The notes below the pieces were generated by a model that searched no databases, was not told the origin of the DNA, and saw only the letters and a list, made by a program, of their open reading frames with translations. A DNA stretch of 64,000 nt, taken from positions 198,964 through 262,963 of the forward strand of contig MU006226.1 of NCBI GenBank assembly GCA_010093685.1, read 5' to 3'. How positions within the stretch are numbered: the stretch's first letter is position 1; each line of letters starts with the position of its first letter. The stretch comes from Ophiobolus disseminans. Lineage: Eukaryota > Ascomycota > Dothideomycetes > Pleosporales > Phaeosphaeriaceae. Below, piece after piece: positions 11,238 to 22,062 of this stretch. Made by a program: the position numbers and the translations under genes.

Positions 11238-12994
11238 TCAGGTATGCTTCGTTCCCGAAATCGATTCCATCCTCTGCGCTGTGTCCGTCACTTTCTCCTC
11301 GTACCTCTCAAACACCGCTGTACCCTGAACATTCGTCTCCTCAAACACGTTCACTTCTGTCGCTGCGAACTTTCTCGCCGAGATTCTCTTCTCAAACAAT
11401 AGATCCAGCTCTGCAAAACTGCGATCCTTTGGCTCCGGCATCCTGAAGTACGTGTAAATAATGCTCAGGAAGCATAGCCCTGCCCAGAAGAGTCCGGCAA
11501 AGTTGCCCCAGTTCCACGCGCCGGGGTTGAGCATGTAAGGTGTAAGGACTCCCGTGATTATGCCAATCATGTTGTAAAGATTGCGGCCAAGTACGACGGT
11601 CTTGATTTGGAGGCGGCGGGATGAGAGCTCGGCCACAAGCGAATAGCACACCGTACCGACAGTCAACTGGTAAAACATTGCCCAAACAATCATCATAGCA
11701 CCAGTCGCCATGGCTCGTGATTCCTTAGTGTTCTCCGAGCCGATACCCAGGAATCCCATGACGAATAGCATAGCGCAGAGACCGCAGAGACCATAGAGAT
11801 ACAGGCTTCGGCGTCCGAAACCAATCTTCATCAGATACCAGGCACCGAAAACACCTGCCATATTGATACCGTACTGGCCAAGTGCGAAGTCGTAGGATGT
11901 GGACGATGGAAGGCCAGCTTGTTGCAAGAAGTACGATGAATATCCGGAAAAGGCGTTGCCACTAAGGTTCTGAATGGCCCATGCCATGCAAACGACTTCT
12001 GTGCGGCGGAGATCAACACCTTTGAAGCAGTCCAGGTAAGACGCGCCCTGGGTGATTTTTTCTTCAAGAGCAGTCGTGTGCACCATCATCGCTACAGTCT
12101 CCTCAGCGTCGAAGTCTGTTTCGCGGTTCAAACTAGTGAGACGGAGAAGAGAAGTCTTTGCGGCTTCGATTTTGCCTTTGCGCACGAGCCACCATGGGGA
12201 CTCTGGGGCCAGGAAAATGCCGATGATAAGAGGGACGGGCCACATCCATTGCAGCGCGTATGGAATACGGTATGACCACTCGTCGTCTCTGGGAAGCATG
12301 GCGCGAATCACGCCAATTCCGATGACCTGGCCGAGACCCCAGCAAAAGTTGACATATGTTGTCACTAGAGATGGTCAGCACTCTCTTCGCCGCTTGAAAG
12401 GGATGACTTACAATATCCACGCAGAGCAACGGGGCAAACCTCGCTCGCATACGTGATCGTTAGAGTCTGGAAAACACCCCATGGGATACCACACAGAATC
12501 TCCGCAACCAACAAATGCACCACCGTCTGCGCGGTGAAGAAAATCGTGGTAAAGCACATAATCAGGAACAAACATCCAATAAGAGTATACCGATATCCAA
12601 TGGCCTCACTGACCCATCCGTTCAGGAACAGTCCGATGATCTCGCCTACGATGACTCCATTGCTGAGGCCTGCTTGCCAAGGAGCGGGGATCTCCCAACT
12701 GCCGTCCGGAAGCTGCTCACCGTACTTGCGTTTGAATTGAGGGAAGCCGAAGAAGTTGTTAAGCAGGCAGACGTCGTAGCCTTCCATGACGATGCAAGTA
12801 CTGATAAGAATAGACCAGCCGATAGCTTTGGGATAGAGTTTGATGCCTTGCATAAGGGTCATGTTGTGCTCTTTCTCAGTCGCATTGCGTGCATCGCTGG
12901 TGACACGATCAGCAGCTGCTTTGTGGTCGCTTTCATGTTGTTCGTAGACAGGAGGTGCTGCTGTAGTAGGCTGGATCTCCTTTTCGAATGCCAT
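11238..12994 (-). CDS. MFS sugar transporter, alpha-glucoside (maltose) permease type
   Basis: Proton-coupled sugar importer of the MFS sugar porter family, 569 residues in two exons: 12994-12412 and 12364-11238 (intron 48 bases, GTAAGT..CTAG, joining L-R-G-Y to L-T-T-Y). Sugar porter marks are present: P-E-S-P-W-W-L-V-R-K-G after helix 6 and G-F-G-R-R-S-L-Y in the second half. The strings E-V-C-P-V-A-L-R-G-Y, D-C-F-K-G-V-D-L-R-R-T-E and a closing F-x-E-L-D-x-L-F-E-x-R-I are characteristic of fungal maltose/alpha-glucoside permeases (Mal/AGT1 group). About 12 helices can be traced. Substrate is family inference; trehalose or oligosaccharides are alternatives. It sits next to another MFS gene on the same strand. 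Confidence 0.93.
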
Positions 12995-13569
12995 GATGGC
13001 TGTCTTCCCGGAGGGCGGGGAGATAATGGATTGAAAAAGCTCGGCGTTACGTCGGCGGGGTAGATTAAGAGTGCCGTCAAGATCTCAACAATAAACAGAC
13101 TGCGGAGAAATCTGGGGAAGTGTCGCCAATGTCTGAGTGTCAGGACGTGAAGGAGTCTTTAAGCGCATAAAATTTTGCGGGGGTGCTAGCCATGAGAAAC
13201 AAGCGTCAAACTAGCGTCATGGTCGCGTGCAACTGTGCGGAGCGGAGCTTATTTCCTTCCAGCTTTAGGCCGTCTGTGATTGGTTCGGATGAGGCCTCAC
13301 CTTCTTCTTTCGGGATGGAGCTGTGAACGTTGCCGACGGACACTCCGACCTGGATCGTTCTGCTGCACGTACCCGTGTGGTCAAGCCTTGGAATGCGCCA
13401 GCGGCACTGGAGATCGGTCGTCGGTTATACTTCGAGTGTTTCGGATAGTGTCCATGTGGCGCAACAGCAAAGGCCGATCAGAATAACGACGCAGATGCCG
13501 AGCTCAGAGAGACTGCAATCCCAAAATTGCGGTAATATTCGCCGACTATTGTTTGTTTCCTCATGAGGC
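12995..13569. other. Intergenic region between two MFS genes
   Basis: The promoter of the sugar permease should lie in the part next to 12994, where a purine/G-rich run on the plus strand marks the likely leader. No coding sequence or RNA gene was recognised. Confidence 0.5.
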
Positions 13570-15406
13570 TCATTGACGACCGTTCACTCCATCCCCTCCC
13601 GCCAAGGCTGTCTTGAGCCCCTTCTCGTTGGCGACCACTGCATGCCCGTCGTCTAGCCCCAATCCACTCTCGACATTCGTCGTCACCCTCTCAGTATCTC
13701 CCTTGTGACCTTGAGTCCCTATCCTTAAGAAGGGCACAAGTGGAACGCCCACGAACGCACAGCCTGCGGCGAACCAGAAGACAGCTGCGAATGGCTCGAC
13801 AGCATTGTTGGCGTAATAGCCAGATTTCGCAGGGTTCTGCTCGACCGCATCAAAGACAGCGGTAGCAACGCCATATGCCACCGCGGTGCACAGACGTATA
13901 AGGGTCTGGAAGAGCGAGCCAGCGATCGACTGCTTGTTTGCCGGCATAGATGAGAGGACGTACATCTATGATGGTTAGCCATGAACTAGAGTTGGACTTT
14001 GCTAATCTTACATTCGCGACAATGAACTGAAAATCAGCGCCAATGACGCATAAGCATAGCGCCGGGAAAGAAAATGCCCAATACGAATCGCCGTACCTCT
14101 GCACTGCAGCGAGCACAAATGAGAGAACATACGCCGCAGCGCCAATACCCATCAGCAACTTGTTAGAGACTTTGTGCTGAATTAAAGCCCCAACGAGGTT
14201 CGCAAGCAAACCGAACACAACCATTGGAAGCATATGTACGCCAGTCATGAGTGCGTTGAGATTGAGCTCGGTTTGGAAGTACAACGCAATCCAGAAGGCA
14301 AACGGCGGGAACCCGATGAACCCAGCGGATAAGATTACGAGTAGCTAAGATGGAGTCAGCCAAGCTCGTGTGTTGGTTTTCGGCTACTTACCAAGGAGAA
14401 GTCGCGGTCTTTGAAGATGTTCATGTCGATGATAGAGTAAGGGTACTTGATCTCCCATACCACAAATGCAGCGATCAAGAGAATGCCCAGGATCAGGAGA
14501 ACGAGCACATAAGGCGTTTTCCAGCCTTGTGGTGCATCGCTGGCAAGACTGTACACTGTCAGCGACACTGTTGCGAAATGCAGAATTATATACATACCTC
14601 AAGGCAGCGCAGAACATACCAATCCCTAAGATTGTCAATCCCGTTCCTGGTAGATCCAACTTTTTCAATGTCTCGTCGTTAAAAGTCTGCTTCGGTGTCG
14701 TGTCCTCCGGCACCGTGAAGTACGCGATAATGGTAGTGCAAAAGTACACGATCGCCAGTAGATAGAACCCAGCCCTCCAACTAAATACCTGCGTAAACAG
14801 TCCAGACAGAATTGTACCGAAAACGAAACCTAGCGGGTTGCCAGCCGAGAAACACCCAAACGCCTTATTCTTCCTCGGACTCGGCTTCTCATACACAACA
14901 CCCAGCATGCCCTGAGCAGGCGGCACTGCGGACGCAGACCAAATGCCCAACACGCCGCAGAGGATGTCGAGTGTCATACCCGACTGTGCAAAGCCAGCGC
15001 CAAGGCAGAAGATGGAGAAAAGCAGCATAGAAATAATGAACATGCTCTTTCGTCCAAACAAATCTGCAACACTACCGAAGAACATGAGCAGTGATCCAGC
15101 CGTCAAGCTAACATAAATATCAGCCCTCAAGTTCAAATCACGATATTCAAAATATGCATACCTCGTAGCAGCATTCATCCACGTAACCTCCGCATTACTC
15201 ATCCCCAACTCCCTGGCCGCAAAACTACTCATCACCGTAATCGACCCGGACAAAAAACTCGTCATAGCCACCGCCATCGTCACGGAAATCACAAACAAGC
15301 ATTCCTGCAGCGTGGAACTGAAGCATTCTGGGCGCGCATTGGGGTCCGGCGCGCTGATTGGTGGCGGGGAAGGGGCGCCGAGCTCGGCATCCTTTTCGGC
15401 GGACAT
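13570..15406 (-). CDS. MFS efflux-type transporter
   Basis: Drug/proton antiporter-like MFS carrier of 546 residues. Exons (minus): 15406-15162, 15107-14598, 14548-14392, 14344-14012, 13965-13570; all junctions are GT..AG and phases agree. The N-terminus is proline-rich and cytosolic. MFS motif A is seen as G-S-V-A-D-L-F-G-R-K after helix 2, and a motif-C-like stretch (G-N-P-L-G-F-V-F-G-T-I-L-S-G-L) lies around helix 5. The length and apparent extra helices fit the DHA2 (14-helix) efflux group, but this was not counted rigorously. The first intron (15161-15108) is 54 bases, has no in-frame stop, and if retained adds 18 residues next to helix 2. Exporter role is family inference; substrate unknown. 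The ATG at 15406 is the first in frame. Confidence 0.9.
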
Positions 15407-15868
15407 TGCGGTCGTGCGACAAGGGATTGAGGTGGAGAGGGGAAAACTGGAGAGCTTAGGGAAATGGCATTGTGGAAATTATTTGAATGAGTTTGGATTA
15501 TTGAGTTTGTCACGGGGACATCGGTGCCTGGATTGATGGGTGAAATTTATCAGCGCGGAATGGCTCCATGGTCGGACTTTTGCCGATGGGGAAAGCGCTA
15601 GAGCCGCGCTAGGCTCAAAGAAGAGGCACGTCTCGGTCTGAAAGTCGATTTCCATCACAGCTTGTCAATGGGATAGACCAAACATGTTTGGGATAAATGG
15701 TATGCTCGTCAAAGTTGTGGGTGCTCACATGGAAATTAATTGATGAACCTCACAGACTGTCCGTTGTTTCAATCGTCATGAACCCCCGGCTGTCGGGATC
15801 TTCAAGACTCCATCTTAATATGCGCATATCATAGAGGACATCTGATGAGCTCCGTGAAAACCTTTCAT
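15407..15868. other. Intergenic region
   Basis: Upstream region of the MFS efflux-type gene (start 15406) and 3' flank of the broken HET gene. Nothing else was recognised. Confidence 0.5.
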
Positions 15869-18058
15869 CTATCGCAGAACAACTTGTTTCCACACTGGTC
15901 TTTTCAAAGCATGTCTCAACGCGACTTCTTGAATGACACCGACGCCCCTCCTTGTAGCGTACCCGTTGTGCCAGTCTACAAGCATGACATTGAAATCGTG
16001 CTCATAGATGGCTGAAGTCTCGCGCTCAAAGCCATTCTCTTGCAGCTGCTAAGGATAGGGTCTCCAGTTATAATTGTGCAAGTCTGCTGACAGTACGAGG
16101 AAATGCTGCCTTCCCATGAGATGCTATGGAAGTTCTGTAACGCCATTGTCGACAGTTCTCATTGACCCACATGCGAAACCGTGTTTGTCTCTAATGATCT
16201 GACGCGTGCTTTTGTAAACAAGATTTTCGACCGTGATCTCAGTGCAAAGAGTGCAAAAACGCAGTGTACCAAGACGAAGTGGAGGCGCTGAGGGGTCAGG
16301 AACAGGCTCTATTTAAACCGCTGATAGATCATCACGGAACTCCTGGATCAAAGCTGGCAAACTTGTGGTGTGGGATTTCGGCTCTTCATCCCATTTCGGC
16401 GGCCTCCAATCCATGTACGTACTTGCACCAATATGACGTGCTGGAGTCTTACGAACTAGCACGCGTAGATCGTCCAACGGCCGCACAGAACCGATTTCAG
16501 AATCATCGTAGATCCACACAATCCACGATTCATTTTGATGATCGATTCTAGAAAACGTCTCGCTCGGTCCTGGCCACGCCGCCTAAGACCAACTCGGTAG
16601 ATCATTATGGCGTATAGCGTCGAGTGACCCCGACCACAAAAGTGCCCAGTCAAATGATATTATTGGTAGACCGAAGTGGAAGTGTGTTCATATCTCAGAT
16701 GCAAGATTTTTGCCGATTCCCAAGAATGCATCTAGACCGTCAGATGGGAAGCTCAAGGTTCGGACCGTATATCGGTAGGCCTCCCCACACACGGCGTATT
16801 TTATACGACGCATTAGCTCCGGGTCTGTGAGAAGGCTGTTGACGCTAAACCCCCAACACCTCTTGAGCCACGAATACTCAGGCAGGCTTGCTATGCTTTC
16901 AATGTCAATATCCTGTCGCCAAATTGCTTATTTACATTCGAAAGATGCAAGTCCGTGGTCGAAAACGAGGCTCCGTGGAGCAAGGGCTTGCTCTTGGAAA
17001 CTGTGATTAATTAGCTCAGAATGCTCGATTTCTATTACCAGAAAGACCAGATGAACAAACACCACTTACGTCCACCCTCGATCTTCCAGCGGGGCTGGTG
17101 AGTTGTATGCAGGTACAGCGATGAGACGCATCTCGTTGGCGATCCGCTCCACCTTATGCAGAGGGTGCTGCCCAAAGAGACCCACATCAGCATGCTCGCC
17201 GCTCCTTGCTGCGATTACGGCATATGCAAAGCCGAAAATCTGATCCATGTGGGAAATGAGCATGTGCTTACTCTCGGCGTCGTCCTGCACAATACAGAGT
17301 CGATCGCATCAGATATAACGTTCTTCGATTGCCAGCACAACCTCCATAGCGTCCCTAATTGTTGCTGGAAGTAGATGTTGAATTCTCCTTACACCACCTG
17401 GTCTACGTAGATCAGATTCGTTAGACTTCATAGTCTGAAATGTCGCCACTTTGCCCCACACATAGCTCAAAGCGAAGTAGCGATGTACCGCTGAGATGTC
17501 TACGAGGCGTCCTTGCTTAACGTCGATGACCGCGATTGTGTTCAGAACATCATCGCTTGCCTGTACCCAAGGTTTGGACTGGTTGCAAAGTTCATGCTCA
17601 TTGGAACAGCGAGCTATCCAGCTTTTAATTGCTCCAAAGTATGCTTGTGTGTTCTCCGGCAGTCGCCCTGTGCCGAAGGTCGACTGAACACCCATGGCCA
17701 AGACGTCGTTGCTACATGGCATTAGCATGCAGCGTGAAATCCCACGCGGATTGCAAGCCTCGGGTGGAATAAAACAAGGAACTTTGCCTCGTTCCTCAAA
17801 GACATGTTGCGATCGTGTATGATCAAGTTCTCGGAAGACAAGCTCATAAGACCAACCGATAGATGTATGCGGGATCTCTAGGATGTTCAGATTGAAACAA
17901 TGCGCGATTATCCGGCGTAGTGAGCAATAGCCCGTTCTGGCAAGAATCTCGTCCCTGGAACCTACACAGAAATTCTGATTTTGCCAGTATCTAAAGTTGG
18001 GACGGTGGTATGGTCCAAGGCAAAAGTTCTGGCACGATTAACATAGGTATTTGTCCAT
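15869..18058 (-). pseudogene. HET-domain (heterokaryon incompatibility) gene with eight in-frame stops
   Basis: Starting at ATG 18058 and joining one canonical intron (17069-17001, GTAAGT..CACAG), a single frame of 707 codons runs to TAG 15871-15869 without any frameshift. It has the layout of a HET protein: N-terminal region, the core A-L-S-Y-V-W-G, the C-I-V-Q-D-D block, the R-G-W-T/F-Q-E-Q block, an S-W-S-x-A-A-W motif, and the usual C-terminal V-M-L-V-x-W and closing V-W-K-x-V-V-L. Eight stops interrupt it: TAA 18038-18040, TGA 17309-17311, TAA 16928-16930, TGA 16688-16690, TAG 16583-16585, TAA 16313-16315, TAG 16124-16126, TAG 16049-16051. Two stand where the family has a nearly invariant Trp. 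Every one is a single C-to-T or G-to-A step from a sense codon. Intact relatives trigger cell death on nonself contact; this copy cannot make the full protein. Confidence 0.88.
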
Positions 18059-18588
18059 ACCGGTAATAAACGGCAACAACTCTTGAAACGATGATCTCTG
18101 AGCTTGTAACCTACTCATATTGGAGTTTTGACAATAATCTGTGATCGGGGTGACAGGAAGAGTAACGGGGGTGAATGTTGGAGGGGATAGCTCAACAGCT
18201 GCAGTCGCGACTAGCCCGATGGTTACATAAGCGGAGTAAGTCGCAGGAAGGCACGCACTTACCGACGAGCGTTGGTGAGCTTTGGAGAGTTGAGAGTATA
18301 CGCTATCTTCATTCTAACGTCGTTGTCGGAGTACCGGAGGAGCTCCTGAGAAGACCTCAGCCTTCCCGCTTCAGCCTACGATCCCTCACTCTTGTCTCAT
18401 CCTAATTGGACGTCCCAATGCATCAATCCGCTGCACCTGCTTCAGGAAACTAAGCTCAAGGCAAATCCGTTGAAGGTTCACAAAAAAAGCAAACTCGGAG
18501 TGAAAACTTGTCATCTAAACACGGTACTTGCAAGTCCACTTCATCTTTCATCCTCATCCCAATCTCAAGTCTAGACTTCCACAAGGCC
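18059..18588. other. Intergenic region
   Basis: Upstream flank of the broken HET gene and 3' flank of the amine oxidase gene. No gene or repeat was recognised. Confidence 0.5.
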
Positions 18589-20379
18589 TCACATCCCAAC
18601 CCACCTCCCCATCCACACCCTATTAATCCTCTTCGCCTCCTCCACCCTCCCCATCTCCAACAACACCTGCACCGCCCCCCTAACCGCCGAATACACCGCC
18701 GAACTAGCCCAAGCATTCGTCGGCGCCGTATGCTCGCCCACGAAAACCGTATTCGCCTCTGTAGTATGATACGCCGGTATATACAGCCGATGCTGCATGA
18801 CATCCGGGCGCGCCCACGCGGTGCCCGTATGCGGGTCCTGCAACCAACAAAGGCGTTCATAGTCGCCTGTGTACAGGTCCCTAGCTTGCTCACCGTGTAG
18901 AGAAACAATCGCGTCGAGAACCATCTGCACATGCTCGTCATCCGACAGACTCACGAATTCCTCGCCCCATGAGGCGCCGCGGTAGTGCATGATGAGCCCT
19001 GGGCGCGACTCGTTGAGCCCGTAGACGGGGTAGTATAGGGCGCCGATTGCGGCGCTGGGGGGCGTCGAGTAGCCGCCGAAAATAGGGCAGGAACCGTGTT
19101 CCCAGAAGCGCGTGGAGAAGAGGAGGGCTACTTTGCAAGCGGATTTGAAACGCAGGCCGGCTTCGCTGGTGGCGCGAGTGAGGACCGAGGAGAATTTGTG
19201 AAGCTGCATGAAGCGCGTCATGGTGAAGGGGACGGCCATGATGGTGTAGGTGTAGTCCTTGGAGATGAGGGTACGGTTGCTGGAAGATGCGAACCAAGAG
19301 AGGCGGGTGAGGGTGAGGTTGGAGGAGTCTTGGATGGATTCGAGTTTGCGGATTTTCCTGTTGAGGTGGAGGCGGTCGCTGATGTGTGGCAGGAAGGCGT
19401 CGGATAGGCGGTTGAAGCCGCCATCGATGCATTTCCAGTCTGTTAAGCCGAGCGAACTGGAGCTACCATCTTGTGCAAGATTCGAGTTGTGAACAATCTC
19501 ATCCCAGAAGACGTCGTAGTCGCTTGCCGTCCAAATCGCATCTGTGACGTTCTCACTCGCTTTGAAGACGTTGCGCATCATCGACTGTTGGCTCCAGTCG
19601 TCTAAGCCATGGTCCATGGCCGCTTTGTGCGCTCGCCAGACATCACGTTGCACTGACTTCAACACATCCTTATGCTTGAGCATGTTGTCCATACGTGACT
19701 TTGTGTCCTTGTATTCCTGCGTATTCAAAGGTGCCGGCCTACCGAGAGCTGCATTTGCCTCGACTTCTGCACGAGTTGGGATCCTTCCGTCTGGGTGTCT
19801 CGCCGTACCGAGGCCAAGAAGCTCATTCGGATGATGCTGGATCCAAGGTGTGAAGTCAACCTTCAATTTTGGGTCGTTGTTGTTCATCTCGTTGAGTAAA
19901 TCGACCAACTGGAAGACCATGCGATGTTCGGTGTACTCCAGCGTCTCACCGTCTTTGTACGTGATGGAGTAGGGAAGCCGCATGGGACCCATCTCTGCCC
20001 ACTCGTCTGTGCCACCTACATACTTGGTTCGGAATCTTCCTCCGACGCGGCCGCTGGCCTCAATGATCTCCCAATCATGAACACCAACACTGTCGAGCAA
20101 CAGAGCTGTCATCAGCCCTGAGAGCCCTGCTCCAACAATAGCAATAGTAGCATCCTTGCGGCGATCGTCATGGCTGTTTGTACAGTTGATAGCTGCTACT
20201 CCGTCGAACCAGGCGCCAAGCGAGTCGAAGTCGTGCAGTCGGGGCTCGCACTCGTAGACGTTGTTGTCGTCTACTGACTGCGTGCCATTGGAGACAGGAC
20301 TTGCCAATGCAGTGAGGCAGAGAGTAGCCTGGACGATTGTTGATATCAAAAGCATGTTCAGAGTATCGACAGTCTTCAT
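18589..20379 (-). CDS. Secreted flavin amine oxidase (L-amino acid oxidase-like)
   Basis: FAD enzyme of the monoamine/L-amino acid oxidase family, which oxidatively deaminates amines or amino acids to give the oxo acid, ammonia and H2O2. The Met at 20379 is chosen because it starts a good secretion signal (residues ~1-27, hydrophobic L-L-I-S-T-I-V then A-L-A-S); an in-frame Met at 20637 would add 86 residues ahead of it. 596 residues, single exon. The Rossmann dinucleotide motif is I-V-G-A-G-L-S-G-L (~81-89), followed by I-I-E-A-S-G-R-V-G-G-R, and the FAD-closing segment near the C-terminus reads V-F-V-G-E-H-T. Several N-x-S/T sites fit an extracellular enzyme. Similar fungal proteins are used to scavenge nitrogen; substrate here is unknown. 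It lies 275 bp downstream of the Cyc2-like gene on the same strand. Confidence 0.9.
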   Translation of the reverse strand: MKTVDTLNMLLISTIVQATLCLTALASPVSNGTQSVDDNNVYECEPRLHDFDSLGAWFDGVAAINCTNSHDDRRKDATIAIVGAGLSGLMTALLLDSVGVHDWEIIEASGRVGGRFRTKYVGGTDEWAEMGPMRLPYSITYKDGETLEYTEHRMVFQLVDLLNEMNNNDPKLKVDFTPWIQHHPNELLGLGTARHPDGRIPTRAEVEANAALGRPAPLNTQEYKDTKSRMDNMLKHKDVLKSVQRDVWRAHKAAMDHGLDDWSQQSMMRNVFKASENVTDAIWTASDYDVFWDEIVHNSNLAQDGSSSSLGLTDWKCIDGGFNRLSDAFLPHISDRLHLNRKIRKLESIQDSSNLTLTRLSWFASSSNRTLISKDYTYTIMAVPFTMTRFMQLHKFSSVLTRATSEAGLRFKSACKVALLFSTRFWEHGSCPIFGGYSTPPSAAIGALYYPVYGLNESRPGLIMHYRGASWGEEFVSLSDDEHVQMVLDAIVSLHGEQARDLYTGDYERLCWLQDPHTGTAWARPDVMQHRLYIPAYHTTEANTVFVGEHTAPTNAWASSAVYSAVRGAVQVLLEMGRVEEAKRINRVWMGRWVGM

Positions 20380-20654
20380 GCTAGATGATCGAACTAGAAA
20401 CGAGAGATCCGGGATAGCAGAGCTTCTTGTGAGCAGCTTAAAACCCCTCCAAGCTGTATCGGTGTGCTCCCGTTTGTTATGCACGATCGAGAACCTTGAT
20501 GGAGTGACCCCCACGCGTGTTGAGAGTACCGATATTGCGTGGAATCTCTTGGACCATGCGAGACCGGTGTCTTGTACTTGGCGATATCGCAACAACCCCT
20601 TTCGAGTCCCATCTCCATCGAGAGCAGCCAAACTCACCGACTGAAGTGTCGTCT

Positions 20655-21689
20655 CTACAACTTGAACACCCTCCAGTCACCCAACTCCATCTTCCCCAAC
20701 ACCCCCCCAAGCGGCCCCTGCGTCTCCCTCCCACCATCCCACTTCTTCCTCCCCGCCCAATGCTCAATAAACCCATCCGGCCCGGACACCATAATGAGCC
20801 TGGAGCCCTTCTCTTCCGGCGCGCGATTGATCTTCCTCTGCAGGTCCGCAGGCTGTATGAATGAATTCTCCTCGTCAACGTAGTATTGCACGCTCAGCCC
20901 TCTTGTGCCAGCTTTACTGCGTTCTTTTAGGTTATCGAGTTCTTGCACCATTACGCCTTTGGTTTGACCGCTGTGTTCATCTACGAGCCTTTCTTGTGCG
21001 GGCTCGTCGGACCCGATGAGGCTTTGCCACCACCCTTTGCGGGTTTGTGCGAGTGTGTTTTGCGCGATGTCGTCGCTGACGCCGCCGATGCATTCGTCGC
21101 GCCGCCTGTTCGCCCATAATATGTGTAACTTGCTTCCTGTTCTTCTGCCCAGGGCTTGTGCGACTTGCATAGCTGGCGCGATGCCGGTTCCTCCGGCCAA
21201 GAAGATAATCTCCTTGATGTCGTGAGGAAGTTCGAGTTCGGTGTTTGGACCTCGTAGTTCGATTACGGTTTCTTCGGGAAGTCGATGGATGTAGGTCGAG
21301 ACCTCTCCACCATGTTCTTGCCGGATGAGTAAGCGGATATCTGCAGGCTCATCGTGACCCTTTTTGTGACTATCGGATGTCGGTGGTAACGGTGTGTACG
21401 CTCTCGCAATCTGTAATTGCGGCTGTTTTATTTGCACGCTCCACACGCTGCGCTTCCACACCTCGCGCACGCTATCTGGCTCCGGCTTGCCATCGCGATT
21501 CTGGACCGTGAAAATTGCGCTTGTGGGAGATACGGTCTGCTTTTCGACGAGCGTGTACGGCGTGAAGGTATGCGGGTTCAGCGACGCATCGGATGAGTCT
21601 GCGGGTTTTAGGTAGCGGTACGCGGCGCCGCCGACTGCGGATGTGCCTACGACGGTCAATGGACCTGCTCGGCGCTTGATCCAGGACAT
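20655..21689 (-). CDS. Mitochondrial FAD/NAD(P)-binding oxidoreductase, Cyc2-like
   Basis: 344 residues, single exon. The short basic N-terminus (M-S-W-I-K-R-R) followed by a small hydrophobic segment (~11-26) fits a mitochondrial inner-membrane anchor facing the intermembrane space. The ferredoxin-reductase fold is shown by R-A-Y-T-P-L (FAD binding, ~95), an E-L-R-G-P stretch and the nucleotide-binding F-L-A-G-G-T-G-I-A-P (~164-173), then V-S-G-P-D-G-F near the C-terminus. This combination matches yeast Cyc2, which supports cytochrome c haem attachment by reducing haem. A linker of ~40 residues before the last part is longer than in bacterial reductases. Cytochrome b5 reductase family is the main alternative. 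Confidence 0.85.
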   Translation of the reverse strand: MSWIKRRAGPLTVVGTSAVGGAAYRYLKPADSSDASLNPHTFTPYTLVEKQTVSPTSAIFTVQNRDGKPEPDSVREVWKRSVWSVQIKQPQLQIARAYTPLPPTSDSHKKGHDEPADIRLLIRQEHGGEVSTYIHRLPEETVIELRGPNTELELPHDIKEIIFLAGGTGIAPAMQVAQALGRRTGSKLHILWANRRRDECIGGVSDDIAQNTLAQTRKGWWQSLIGSDEPAQERLVDEHSGQTKGVMVQELDNLKERSKAGTRGLSVQYYVDEENSFIQPADLQRKINRAPEEKGSRLIMVSGPDGFIEHWAGRKKWDGGRETQGPLGGVLGKMELGDWRVFKL

Positions 21690-22062
21690 CGCAACTCTCT
21701 ATGCTCTTAGCACAGCACAATGGACGTGCCTTGTGGCATTTTGATATTCAGTGTGTCAAGTTTGTGCAAGTCGAGATGACGACAACATGGTCAGAGCGCA
21801 AGGAGCTATTTCCGTCCGCTACTCCGAAGGTTTGCAATGACAAAACCACGGTTTTCACACTTCAACTTTACTACTTCTCTGCTTTTCTTTTACTTTGTAT
21901 TGCAGCAGCGTAGTACGTTCTCGCCGTTTTTAAAGAATGAATATACAATATCAAAGACATCTACACAAAAATCCAAACTATTTGCCGAAGCTTCACAACT
22001 TGAAATAATTCCCAGTATCTACCTTGGATATATTAAGCCCTATCATGACACATAGTCGTCTT
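21690..22062. other. Intergenic region
   Basis: AT-rich (21840-22060). Promoter side of the Cyc2-like gene and 3' flank of the STAND-N-like gene. Nothing further was recognised. Confidence 0.5.

Noticed and set aside
20380..20637. 86-residue N-terminal extension of the amine oxidase
   Set aside because: The internal Met at 20379 begins a proper secretion signal; the extension would bury it.
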